Source: Siniperca chuatsi (lineage: Eukaryota > Chordata > Actinopteri > Centrarchiformes > Sinipercidae). From it: a DNA stretch of 64,000 nucleotides. Each line of letters begins with the position of its first letter. Within the stretch, counting starts at the first letter, position 1. The notes below the pieces were generated by a model. That model was not told the origin of the DNA. It ran no database searches and saw nothing but the letters and a program-made list of their open reading frames with translations. The stretch covers positions 7,403,175-7,467,174 of the forward strand of contig NC_058058.1 in assembly GCF_020085105.1 (NCBI RefSeq), read 5' to 3'. A program made the translations under genes and the position numbers. Shown here in pieces: positions 12,890-38,022 of this stretch.

Positions 12890-13345
12890 ACAGAGGTGGT
12901 AAGCAAGCTAACATGCTCACAATGACAATGCTAACATGTTTAGCAGGTATAATGTTTGATGCGTAAAGGCTGATGGGAAATTCATTAGTTTTACAGGTAC
13001 TTGGTCATAAAACAAAGTGTTGTTTTATACTTTATAAAAATAAATAGATAAAATGTTGACCTGATTACAATTCAACCTGAGTTGAACATGAATATCTATG
13101 GCAATAGTTAGACATCTCACTCAAAACCACAAATGTCAACCCCATTGTGGCACCACAGGAAAAGAGAGGGGGTCACCAAAGTCAGTAGGATTCGTCCTCT
13201 GGGGACCATGAATGTCAAAATTATAGAAAATTTCATGGCTGTGCATCCATCAGTTGTTGAGATATTTCAGTCTGGACCAAAGTGGTGGACCGACCGATAT
13301 TGCCAGGCCTAGAGCCACAACGCTAGCGTGGCTGAAAATGAGACC
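12890..13345. repeat. Dispersed teleost repeat ('gctaacatg...tttagcaggtataatg')
   Basis: Contains the modules 'gctaacatgctcacaa', 'tttagcaggtataatgtt', 'gctgatgg', 'tctggaccaaagtggtgga' and a terminal 'gctagcgtggctga'. The same modules occur in the same order at 17495-17835, and parts appear at 51000-51060 and 62350-62465. It ends about 100 bp before the acceptor of the receptor's coding exon. Confidence 0.75.
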
Positions 13346-13481
13346 AAACTTTTCAAAAGTCTGTCAAAAATGTTAAGTTTTCAGCAAAATCAGGCTTGAC
13401 TGCTTTGCTTTTATGAATGATGATTCATGTTTTTTTGTGTCCAGTGTCTGAGAGAGTCTGTTCCTGGTGTGAGCAGCCACC

Positions 13482-14477
13482 ATGCTGTGCAGTTATCTGT
13501 TGCTTTCCATCTACATCCTCACCTTTCTGATGGGGGTCCCTGCCAACATCCTGGCCTTCTGCACCTTCTGGCGGAAGGTGCGCCGCAAGGCAGCCCCAAT
13601 AGACATCCTCCTCCTCAACCTCACCATCTCCGACCTCATCTTCCTGGCTTTCCTGCCATTTAAAATGAAGGAGGCCTCCGACGACATGGCCTGGATGCTG
13701 CCCTACCAGCTGTGTCCCTTCACAGGTTTTCTGTTCTTCGTCACCATCTACAACAGCACCCTGCTCCTCACAGCTGTGAGTGTGGAGCGCTACCTAGGGG
13801 TCGCCTACCCCCTCAGGTATTCCCTGTGCCGCAGACCTCGCTACGCCGTGTTGGCCAGCATCATGTTCTGGGTGGTGACCTCTCTGAACCTCAGCATCGT
13901 CTACATCATGCCTTACGCCCAGTGGAGCAAAGGTGCAGACAGTGACAACAACAATGGCAGCACCACCAGCAACCCTGCCCTGCCTCCCCCCACCTGCTAC
14001 CTGAATTTCACAGAGGAAGAGCTCGCCATCCTACTGCCAGTCCGCCTGGAGCTCTTCATAGTTCTCTTCTGCATGCCCTTCCTCATCTGCTGCTTCTGCT
14101 ACGTCAACTTCATCCTCATCCTGTCCCGTCTTCCAAACATCGGCAGGCGCCGGAGGCTGCGTGCCATTGGTCTGGCGCTCGGCACACTGATACTATTCGC
14201 CATCTGTTTTGGGCCTTACAACGCCTCCCATGTGGTGGGGTTTGTTCATCAGGACAATGAGGGATGGAGAAACGTGGCATTGCTCTCCAGCACCTTCAAC
14301 GCCTGCCTGGATCCATTTATCTTCTACTTCTCCTCAGCGGCTGTAAGAAGCATGTTAAATCACTGCTTCAGGAACATCATGGCAAAGCTGCACATCCTGA
14401 GGTGTGGAGGGGCTCCTCACTGTCCTCACCAGAGACCCTCAAAGACTGAAAAATACAAGGAAGCACCCCTTCCTTGA
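13482..14477 (+). CDS. FFAR2/3-like free fatty acid receptor, 331 aa
   Basis: Class A GPCR of the short-chain fatty acid receptor type; FFAR2 and FFAR3 couple to Gi (FFAR2 also to Gq) and sense acetate, propionate and butyrate. It has seven hydrophobic segments, ERY at the end of TM3 (102-104), Cys78 and Cys172 for the disulfide, and the Arg188/His250/Arg263 trio equivalent to FFAR2 Arg180/His242/Arg255. TM7 carries DPFIFYF, as in human FFAR2 (DPLLFYF). ECL2 carries an insert of about 20 residues rich in Asn, Ser, Gly and Pro between TM4 and the conserved Cys. The start ATG has a strong Kozak context (CCACCATG). An acceptor 'gtgtccag' ends at 13444, so the CDS sits in the last exon. FFAR2 and FFAR3 cannot be separated by eye. 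Confidence 0.9.
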   Translation: MLCSYLLLSIYILTFLMGVPANILAFCTFWRKVRRKAAPIDILLLNLTISDLIFLAFLPFKMKEASDDMAWMLPYQLCPFTGFLFFVTIYNSTLLLTAVSVERYLGVAYPLRYSLCRRPRYAVLASIMFWVVTSLNLSIVYIMPYAQWSKGADSDNNNGSTTSNPALPPPTCYLNFTEEELAILLPVRLELFIVLFCMPFLICCFCYVNFILILSRLPNIGRRRRLRAIGLALGTLILFAICFGPYNASHVVGFVHQDNEGWRNVALLSSTFNACLDPFIFYFSSAAVRSMLNHCFRNIMAKLHILRCGGAPHCPHQRPSKTEKYKEAPLP

Positions 14478-14661
14478 AAGTTCAGGAGGAGTTATTAATG
14501 TAAATGTGAGTGTTTGTTTATTTCATGCAAAAGAAATATGGACAAAATGAAGGGTTGGGAGTTGTTATTCCATTCTAACCAATGAGAGGGGCTACAGACA
14601 CGTTAGTGTCATGTCAGTACCTTTTACAGGCAACGCTTGCTCCAGAGCTGAAAAGGGATGC

Positions 14662-14667
14662 AATAAA
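14662..14667 (+). terminator. Candidate poly(A) signal of the FFAR2/3-like gene
   Basis: AATAAA 185 bp after the stop codon on the sense strand, giving a short 3'UTR. Confidence 0.55.
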
Positions 14668-14861
14668 CATTTCAGTGTGCAAGTTTGTTTGCTGGAAGAC
14701 AGCACCATAGTTGCTGAATTCATCCAAAAATAACCCAGAAATTAACTTAATTAAGTCGCAGTTTGTGAAAAAAAGTTTTCTCAACAGCGCAATCTTTAGC
14801 TTCGGCCCGTCGTTACAGAATTTTAAGCTCATTGATTGGATGCTTCTTGCCGAAGTGTATG

Positions 14862-15853
14862 GAGCCCCCTAAAGGTCACGCTGAGAATTTATTTTTTGCA
14901 TTCTCTTGCAATAAATTTTGCGTTACCTCACAATACTTTTCTTCTTCCATTCCTTCAGAGCCGCATGTCATTTCCACTCAGCTGCTCCCAGTGCAATGCC
15001 CCATATCAGCTCATTGAATTTGACTTTGAACTGGGCATTAAGTATGCTGATATAGTACTACTGCTCAATAGGCACGCATGGTTATGTAATTAGTGAAAGT
15101 AAACTTAAACTAATTCTTAGATCAAGAGATCTCTCCAGAAGAAAGCAGTACGGTAATCTGCAGGATGCTGTCGGTTTCATTAGTGAACAGTTACTGTACT
15201 TTACCCCAGAGGGGTTTCACTGAGGAAGAGGAGACGTCTCCAGAGGCGGAATTACAGATGTGCAGTTGAATCTACCTCATAAAGCTAATGTGCTGTATTT
15301 GTCAAAAAAGCAACAATTTTTAAAATAGTAGAATTGTAATCGTAGTGTTAATATTAATAAATTAATAATGATAGGAATGACAGCTATAGGAAATACAATG
15401 TCAGTATTAGTAACAGAGCCAATAACAACAACTGTAGTAGCAGTTGTCGAGCAGGAACACGGGGGCAGCAGGTGGCCCACAACCACAGATCCAAACTCTG
15501 CAGCTCCGGAGGCAGAAATACCTGCTGAAAGCAACAGAAGGAGAGACGAGAGAAACGAGAAGGAAAGGTAAAGGTAACCTTCAGTGCTGAAACAGGGTTT
15601 GGTAGAAGGCCTGTTGCTATGTGTGGAGCAATAATTGATGTTCCTTATACGTACAGCTCCTACTTTGAACTGATTTGAACTTTGATAATGTTCTATCTGA
15701 TAACTTCTTTGCAATGGACATCATATAAGATGAGGTTTCCATAAACAATGCTAAATACATTAACTTGAGAATTTCAACACTACGAAGAAGAAAAGTATTG
15801 CGAGGAAATGCAGAAGTACTCAAAAAATTCTCGCTGTGACTTTTAGGGGGCTC
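14862..15853. mobile_element. ~1 kb non-autonomous DNA transposon with ~100-bp inverted repeats
   Basis: The left end GGAGCCCCCTAAAGGTCACG and the right end (reverse complement GGAGCCCCCTAAAAGTCACA) are inverted. The inverted homology continues for about 100 bp, including 'caatacttttcttcttc' on both sides. The flanks 'gta' on each side may be a short target duplication. There is no transposase-length ORF, so it is non-autonomous. The superfamily cannot be assigned by eye. Confidence 0.8.
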
Positions 15854-17490
15854 CGTAGAAATGCCCCTTTATAGGCATTCATAGAAGTCGGAGTTAACTT
15901 CTACCCCAAAGAACCAGATCTTTTCTAACACAGTTGATCATCTTTTGTACTGATGATTTAACCAGGAGATATTGTATATCCAAAGTGTAGAAGTGGTTCA
16001 ACTGTGAGTCATGTAACATTGTCTATGAGTAAAATTAATGGGACTTTTACCTCCAGAACCAGAGGCGCCCAAAATAGCTCCTCCCATTTTGCAACTCTCA
16101 TGGGTATTGTAGTCTAGAGCTGACCACCGTGTCAAACTGATGGACAAAGAATGATTTCTCAGAAACAAAGTTGAAACAATTATAACTGGTGGCCATAATA
16201 TAAACCTATGGGATCATTACATTATGCAGCAGACTCTTTCTGTGTTGACGAACGTTGAGAATGCCTTTAAAAGATGAATATGAAAAAATATTTCCAGAAC
16301 CAGATTTAACCGGCATGATACAAATTATTTAACAAGGAGAGTTTCATGCCCATCCAAGCAGTGGAAGTGCTCCAACTGTGAGTCACATAACATTGTTCAT
16401 GGAAAAAATAGTTTTACTGTTCTCAGAGTACTGGGGTAACCGTGGAAACCAAATGTGTCACAGTAACAAAAGTGTTCATTTTCACCAAAAAGACTAAAGC
16501 TGCATTTTCTGCAACCTTTGGGTATAAATGAAGCAGGAAACTGTCCCGTCAGAGCACATACATAAAGTATCCTGGTTAAATATCCTTTTCTGTGACTCAC
16601 AGTGCAACAAGGACACTGTTTAATCAAAGATGAGTGTTTTATAGCAGCGAGGGATAAAGCAATTAAAAAACCAGTGGATACTACATAAGCAGGAAGTGGA
16701 GACTGTACACAGCCAAACTCATTTGGAGTTATAAGCACGGACAGCCGGGAGTGTAAACACGTAGTCTACACAACACTGTAGTGAAGCGCAGTTATAAAGT
16801 GAGCCTCTGTCTGGGGTCTTCAAACAGGAAGTGACTGATAACCGCCCTCTGGCCATTTCCTGCCAGTAACAATGAACCCAGCGCTCCTATGCAGGTGGAG
16901 TGCATGTACACACAGATAACATCTCTTTATAGTGTCCTGTTGTATACTTTACAGAGTACAGCCAGGCATGTTGGTTCAGCAGTGCACTTTGATCATTTAT
17001 TAGTTTATTGTGTACTCCTACAATTTATAAAAAGTGTAATGAAAGCTGTCTAATCTCCTCATGTTCCCGCAGCCTGCTGAAAAAGACATTATACTGTTGC
17101 TTGCTGTGGGTTTTTTTTTTTTTGGCTCAAATTCACCTCAAACATCCCCATGTCAGCGTCATTTCATTCATTTACATGTTTAATATTATGATACACTGTT
17201 ATTTATGGGTGCCATAGTTTCCTAATCAGTATTATAAGTTTCCTGAAAATGGCCATTTAATTTGGTACTAACAATCTGTACACTTTGAATTATTTCTAAT
17301 TGATTAGTATTGCAACCTACCTTTTTACCAGTAAAGTAACCATCTTTTATTCAGTACACATCAGGCCAGCTGAGCGTGCAAAAAATGTTCATCTTCCTGT
17401 GGAGTTGCAAGCTTGAAAGTCATCAAATATGGAGTTTACGATATTTAGTTTACAATAATAAATACCCAAATATAATTCCCTGGGTCTTGT
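15854..17490. repeat. Intergenic stretch with a locally repeated block
   Basis: No gene recognised. Two diverged blocks sharing 'caactgtgagtca..taacattgt' occur at about 15930-16060 and 16300-16400 in the same orientation, suggesting an old local duplication or two related repeats. Confidence 0.4.
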
Positions 17491-17494
17491 CTAC

Positions 17495-17835
17495 ATCAGC
17501 ATGCTAACATGCTCACAATAACAACGTTAACATGCTGATGTTTAGCAGGTATAATGTTCACCCTCTCTGTTTAGCGTGTTAGCATACTAACATTTGCAGT
17601 AAACACACAGTACAGCTGAGGCTGATGGAATGTCATTAGTTTTGCAGATACTGGTCAAAATTTCAGTTTCAGTGCTACAGGAAAACTTATTTTAACTTAA
17701 ACTGTAAAGTTATTACAATTCATCCTGAGGGAGACATGACTGTTTGTACAAAGTTCAAGATAAAGATGAAAGATAATTCAGTCTGGAACAAAGTGGTGGG
17801 CTGACCTTGCCATCCATAGGAGACAAAACCTGAGT
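17495..17835. repeat. Dispersed teleost repeat ('gctaacatg...tttagcaggtataatg'), second copy
   Basis: Same module order as the copy at 12890-13345: 'gctaacatgctcacaat', 'tttagcaggtataatgtt', 'gctgaggctgatgg', 'attacaattcatcctgagg', 'gtctggaacaaagtggtgg'. This copy is internally shorter. Confidence 0.75.
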
Positions 17836-18489
17836 GGCAACTTATGTAATATGTCTACTGTCTCAGAACATTGTCTCCATTTTTACCTATAATCAGTAGA
17901 AAAGAAGAAGAAATTAACCCCTTAAAACTAGAATTACCGCCCTGCGGTTGTATGCCTCTGCCAGCCAGTCAAGTTGCAGTTTACATCCATGTTTGTCCAG
18001 ACTCATATAATATATGCAGTGAGTACTTGGAAGGAACTGAATAAAAAGGTAAAAGTGTATTTTTGGCTAAATGGAAGTTATCACTATATTGATGATACAT
18101 ATGTACGAGTCCAGTGAATATACATTGTTGAACTGATTAATGAAGGATTGTCATAGATGTATTGGATAAACATGTACTTGATTTCTATGTAAAGATGGAT
18201 TCTTATAAGAGTATAGCTACACAAAATGTGGTGTTTTTGTTTTGTCCTGGCATTATTAGATGCAAAGCCTCTCTGAGCTGTACGTGAAACTAACTCACAG
18301 GATCACGATTAGCTAGATGCGCGCCAATACATTGTTTGCAGTCACGTGATTCCGATGACGCTCGAAATTCAGAATGAGGCAGGAAGTGAAAGGCAAAATG
18401 GACGAGACGGAGGCAAGCCCGTACCGTGCTAGTTATTGTTTACTCATTGTGTCGTCCTAGTCAACATGTGTGAATCTGGATTCGCCCAT

Positions 18490-18685
18490 TTCATTCTTTT
18501 GAGGTCACAATGACCTTTAAACCTTTGAGTCAAAAGTGTCTCCTATTCGTTGTCCGACCAACTGTAAAATATGGTCATCAATTCTTGAGTTATGGCCAAA
18601 AATGTGTTTTGTGAGGTCACAGTGACCTTGACCTTTAACCTTTAACAACCAAATTCTAATGAGTTCATCCTTGAGTCCAAGTGGA
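18490..18685. repeat. Dispersed repeat carrying two ERE-like palindromes
   Basis: Holds two blocks of 'gaggtcacaatgacctt' type followed by 'tgagttatggccaaa' and 'gagttcatccttgagtcc', a module arrangement I recognise from teleost interspersed repeats. The palindromes are at 18503-18515 (GGTCACAATGACC) and 18614-18628 (AGGTCACAGTGACCT), each fitting GGTCAnnnTGACC. The second is followed by a further TGACCT half-site. Confidence 0.6.
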
Positions 18686-18699
18686 CATTTGTAATAATA

Positions 18700-18750
18700 A
18701 GAACTTTATTATAATAATAATAATAAATTATTATTATTATAATAAAGTGT
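18700..18750. repeat. AT-rich near-perfect inverted repeat
   Basis: 'actttattataataataat' is followed by its inverted complement ending 'attataataaagt', giving two arms of about 22 bp with almost no loop. It probably arose from a TAA/TTA microsatellite. Confidence 0.7.
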
Positions 18751-19344
18751 CACAAAATCAGATCTGAAATTAATTAGGGAGTATTACTTGTACAGTTGTT
18801 GTGGTAAGATTATCCTAAACAGGAAGCAGTGAAATTACTTGTGTTAAACAAAAACAGTAACACTCACTTAATAAAACTGGTGACTGACAGTAAAAGGGCT
18901 GGTGTGGCATCTTAACTGGAAGTGTTTGAATATAAAACAAATCTGCGTTGCTCCTTTTTGTTGCCCTTTGAAGGGACAAGACGAGATTAAAGCCAACTAA
19001 AATGTGCTGCAACCATAACTTTTGCTTTCGGTAAGTTGTTGAGTGGAGTTGAACCACTAAGTTGAGAAAGGAGACTTAGCAGATTTATATTGTTGTGCAA
19101 ACAACTCGAGGCGGCGATACCCGATGTGAACGTCATCACATGAAATTAATTTTATGATTGTGCAAAGAGTATGCATGGGTTCAAGTGTGAATCTGTGATC
19201 AGTGTTCTTCTTCACACCTGCCACCTCCTCTCTGGATTATGAACTAAGAGCGTGTTCACTGCTTTCTAAACCTTTCCATTTCCTCTTATGAGTGCAGATT
19301 TCAACAGGGCGAAACATCCTGCTGATGTCCAAATAGCAAAAACA
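18751..19344. other. Gene-free intergenic stretch
   Basis: No exon or recognisable element seen between the AT palindrome and the probable 3' end of ago3. Confidence 0.35.
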
Positions 19345-19366
19345 AACGTGTTTCATACATAGAGTA

Positions 19367-19372
19367 TTTATT
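19367..19372 (-). terminator. ago3: Candidate distal poly(A) signal of ago3
   Basis: AATAAA on the minus strand, preceded in the transcript by a run of T. It is the most distal clear signal before sequence looks unrelated. Proximal sites may also be used. Confidence 0.4.
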
Positions 19373-21829
19373 CAAAAAAAAAAAAAAAAAATTAAATATG
19401 ACAACCAAATAAAAAGGCTCAACGTAGGACCGGGTCAGATGAGTGTTAAGACAAAAAAAAAAAAGTCTTGACATACAGTTTTACTTTTAAAAGTGACACC
19501 ATTTAATAATCAGGCAAAAAACAAAAAAAGCACATTAATATACTGTGAAACCCAAACATTATTTTTCTTTTTGAGTATGATATGCAGCCAACCGCAGAGG
19601 TTTAAACATTTATTATTGTGGGGAATCCCTTAACATGGGAGACGGGCACTCGTGGAGTTACAACTCAACCAAAGAACTATCCCAAGTCTGTAAACGTCTA
19701 AATTTCACATTAGAAGATAAAAGAAAAACTAAAATCATAAAAAGGGTGGTGACATGCATAAACTGAGGGAAGGCCAGACAAACTGATTGCACAGAAACTT
19801 TACGATATCTTCATTATTGCCGTCCATTCAAGAATGAACACATAAATTAAACGCTAAAGGAGGAAAAATAAACGTGTTTACAGGCAGTAAGGGAGGCATC
19901 ATGTCCCTATAGAAATAAAGTTAAATAAATAATGCTACATAATCTCTACACTGAGCTACTCGTTACCTATGGAGTCATGAGTGTTCCCCCATTTTTTATT
20001 TTTCAGAAATGTTAGTTTTTGGGTTGTGCTTGAGAGTGCCCGTCCACGAAACCAATCCCCACAGGCCTTTTGGTCCTGTCAGCTCCACACTGATCAGTTC
20101 TGCATATTTTTGTGTTCTTGGCAGAGGTATCCACACACACACACACACAAACAAATACATATACGCGCACAATCACACCTTACAGTATTGTCATGTATCA
20201 ATATATACTTATCAATGTAGACTCGGGCCTCAGCGCCCTTTCTGAAAGTTAAGATTTCTTTGATTTACTTGTTTGTTTGTTTTCAGCACCATCAGGAAAG
20301 GCACAGTCTGTTAACGGACAAATCGGTCTGAGGATGAACTTTCAACCCTCCTCCTCTCATGAATATGCAAAAAGAGTTAAAAAACAAACAACCAAACTGA
20401 TGCAGTTTGCAGCACATGCATTGATAAATGTCGTAAACCCCATCAAATTCAAAGTCTTTCACTTCTTTGATGAGCTTTTGAGATGATAAAATAACAGCAG
20501 AGGGAGGTCTTCACAGGTCTTTGCAGAGGAGGGTTGATGGTTCATCTGATCACTTACATGACAAAACAACCCTCAACAGTCTCCACAAAGCAGGTCAATG
20601 CAGCAAACACATCAGTTTTGCTTGTAACACAAGTAAACCTATTGCATTATCAAATTTGGAAAAATGATCACAGACCACTACGATTATTAAACACCATATT
20701 TCAATATAGCTATTATGCTTCTACTTCAAATAGGACTTTGTTAGAAAAAAATAAGTGGTGTGTGCATTACATCAGTATCCTTACATATAAATATATCTCA
20801 ATTCAGACTTAAAAATGCTTTTATTTTTGAGGAAAAAGGCATCTGATGTCCAGCGCTGTAAGACACAAAGCTCTGCCTACAGGCTCCAGAGGTCGATTTA
20901 CTGTACGTGGCGTTATGAGTGTAAAAGGGATTCCCGTAATAAGGCTCTAAATAGACTTTCAAAAACAAGAAGAGCACAAGCCAACAATGTTAAACATGCC
21001 CACAACTAATTTTTCTTCAAGTAAAATCAAATGCTGGTAATGTCTGACATTAAGAAACAGCTTCAACAGGACAACAAGCACAGAGGGGGACAAACCATTC
21101 TGATATTTTTAGAATGAAAATGCTTTTAACTGTAGGTCGACTCCAAACATGAAGAATATCCAATCCAGCACAAACTTTGCCCGGACACAACACACATCTC
21201 ACAGCATCACGTCTCTGTTCAACCATAAACACATGCATCTTTCTAAGTGCAGTAAAATACCGTATCCTCTTAGTCTTTCTGTATTAATATATAGCCTATA
21301 TGTATCTGATGAAGTATTTAATACATGTGTTTTCTTATAGCAGCGTAAGTTTGGTTCTGGTGGCATGTGGCTAAGCACAGTTAGCAGTACAGAGCCCATC
21401 AGCACGATGCTGTAAGGCTGTGAGAGTAGAGAGCTATCCGTACAGTACAGCAACCCCTCCCCCCAAGTCCTCCACCCTCACCCCAACCAGGCACGTTGGT
21501 TTGGTCCAAGTGATGAAACCTGAAGGCTTCGTTTGTGTTAAACTATACTGCAAGGCCATGACAGACAACACCCTCAAGGGCTGGGCATTGAAAAGAAGTA
21601 GCACTGTGACTGATATCTGGCAACGTTGATTAAAAGGCATAAAAAATATTGATGAACTTCAAAATGTTGGATTCTTGCAAGAAGATGTCTTTTTATGTGA
21701 TTATATTGATAATTATTTGGTTGTAATTTGAAATTGATGAGCCACCGGTGTGTCCAAACATAGCAGAAAAAAGTTTTCTCCAAAGTAAATAGTTGCTTTT
21801 TAGTGCTTTCTCTGAACTACAGATTAGTC

Positions 21830-22156
21830 CATTAATCAATTAGTCGATTGACAGAAAAATGATCTGCAACCATATTGATAATCGATTAATCTTTTTAGTC
21901 ATTTTTAAAGCAAAAAATGCGACTCAAATGTGAGAATTTGATGCTTTTCTTTGTCATATATGATAGTAAACTGAATATCTTTGGGTTTTAGACTGTCGGA
22001 CAAAATAAGAAATCTGATGCATCTCCTTGGGCTGTGAGAAATTTTAACAAATATTAAATAATAATAATAATAATTATAAGACATTTTATAAACAAAACAA
22101 TTAATTGGGAAATAATGGGCAGATTAATCGATGATTAAAATAATCCTTAGCTGCAG
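21830..22156. mobile_element. hAT-type short element ('gggctgcaactaa' family) in the ago3 3'UTR
   Basis: Contains 'aatcgattaatctttt', 'actgaatatctttgggtttt' and 'attaatcgatgattaaaataat', the same modules as the copies at 35835-36030, 36720-37064, 43350-43760 and 59641-59962. No ORF. It lies in the probable ago3 3'UTR. Confidence 0.7.
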
Positions 22157-23456
22157 GATGAAAACCAGTTTTGGAGATGCCCAGCCCAGACCTCCTCTGA
22201 AAGCAAACGCAACAAAGCGAGGTGATAAAGACTGAAATCTGAATATGAATGAGTGCAAACAGTGAGTCCTATCAGTGCACCAAGTGAGGACACACATCCA
22301 AGTAGACAAGTTTCTGCCTTCACCTGGCCGCATGTAACACCTGCTCAGAAATTCACATTTATAACTGCATCTTAAGGAAGGCCAGAGAAGCAATGAGTGT
22401 GATTATTTATATTTTTGTTTTCTCACTGACAACTTCAAGCTTTTTTTTTTTTTTTTAAATCATGACACTATCATCATGAAAAAAAACAAAGCTGGGAAAA
22501 AATTGCAGAAAACTACAGTTTGTCATATTTCATAAGCAATGTAAGCTTTGTTTTTTGTGTTATGGTGAAACTTTTGTATGATCTCCCATAAATGCGTGAT
22601 ATTTTGCGATCACAAGGGCACGAAGCGTGTTAAGTCGATGCGAAAGTAATTATTTCCTGATCTCGAGAAAACAAAACATTGAATGATGATGAATAATCAC
22701 ACAAACTTGGCATTGCGTTGAGATCAACTACAGTCCAGCCCCATGTGTCGGGCAGTGCAGTACTTTTACAGTTCACTGGGATTCTGGGACTGTTTCACTA
22801 AATGCAACAGAGGCACCCAAACCAACATACGATTAAAAACCTTCCATCCAACCAACAGTTCACTCTCTAACCAAATCAGGCACTTTGTTTGATCTCTCCA
22901 AACACCATCAGATCTCACGACTCATCCACACATCTGCGGCATCAGTCCTACTTGTTCATAAGAATGTTAAATACTTCAAATACATTCCTGAATCCAAGTT
23001 CATTGTCACTTGCCAAAACTCACTCAAACAATTTTAGCACACCAATGCTCATTGGAAACATTCACCACTGAACCTGCTCGCTCTGTATTAACACCTTATT
23101 GCACTGAAGGAGTTTTTGACAACTAAATTGGTCAGTTCCTCGTGTAAAAACTGGGAAAAGTCAAAAGGTTTGTGGTCGTCAGAAGATATAAACGGTCTAC
23201 TCTGCTCTATTGCTGAAAGCAAATATTAATTTAAGTTAAAGAGAAAACAACAACTCATAAATAGCAAGAGGAATAAAACACACAAGAAACGTTTGGTATA
23301 ACACTTTGTACCAAGCTGAACTATGACTGAGAGAAGTTTAAAATTGTCCATTTCCTGGCCATGGCATTGTATTCTAGCAGTCCTCTTTATGCACCTCGCC
23401 ACGCAGTAAGGCATCAAGCGATACACAATACCTCATTGATGACTGTACGTGGCTTT

Positions 23457-23460
<4 letters not shown>

Positions 23461-23494
<34 letters not shown>
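23461..23494. repeat. A34 homopolymer
   Basis: 34 uninterrupted A on the plus strand, which would be T34 in an ago3 transcript. Prone to length error in assemblies. Confidence 0.95.
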
Positions 23495-23496
<2 letters not shown>

Positions 23497-24253
23497 TTTC
23501 ATTCAGTGTCTGTGGTTGGTAGAGTGCCGAGTTACGTTTCTTACTGTCTGGCTAAATGACCATGAGGAACCATTGGCTTAAAGGGAGACAGAAGAGTAAC
23601 CGCTAAGGCAGCCTGCTGTTTACGAGCGTACTCGACTAACGTGTTGCCATGGCAATCACACATTTGCTCAACAGAGAAATAACACATTGTATTGACAAGT
23701 TGAAAACCCACAAACAAACATGTAAAAACCATCTACAACATAAACCAGCAACATTAGGCTCAACATGAGGCTACGGAGCAAGTCAGGTCCTCACTGGTCC
23801 TGCGTCATGCCCACCCATGCACCAAAAAAAGCATCAGTTTTTGTATTCCCTGCTGCTCCGTCATTCTTTAAAACACACAGGGGGAAATAACAGCAAAATA
23901 AAAACTTTGAGCTGCTGTCAAAACTGGAAGGCGAGGACATGACTTGCGAGCTTTAGGAGATAAAATCCATTGTAATTTAAATACAGCAGAGGAGATGTAG
24001 GTGAGAAAGAGATGCACGGGCGGGAGTACAGAAATGATTGGCTGGTTTCAAATTGCATAATGTGGCTGTAACTCCTCTCTGGCTTATTACATCCTTACGC
24101 AGCCTGCAGTCGCAGCCGTTGTCACCGAGTTCCAGTGACCGAAGCTTCACCAGCCCGGGGGTCGCTCTGCGTGATGAGACGAGGCGACGATGGATGTCGG
24201 ACACTGAGACTGGCTGAGAGGCCGGGAAAGATGGAGGGAAGTGGAGGGGGCAT

Positions 24254-37999
<13,746 letters not shown>

Positions 38000-38022
<23 letters not shown>

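Larger units (their letters stand above)
19345..24253 (-). other. ago3: Probable long 3'UTR of ago3
   Basis: There is no further coding exon between the ago3 stop (24254) and an AATAAA on the minus strand at 19367-19372. Vertebrate Argonaute genes usually have very long 3'UTRs, so about 4.9 kb is plausible. The interval contains an A34 tract (T34 in the transcript) at 23461-23494 and a hAT-type repeat at 21830-22156. The true end is not shown by sequence alone. Confidence 0.5.

Noticed and set aside
15277-15714. Minus-strand 145-residue open frame
   Set aside because: It lies inside the inverted-repeat element, has low complexity, and shows no transposase motif.
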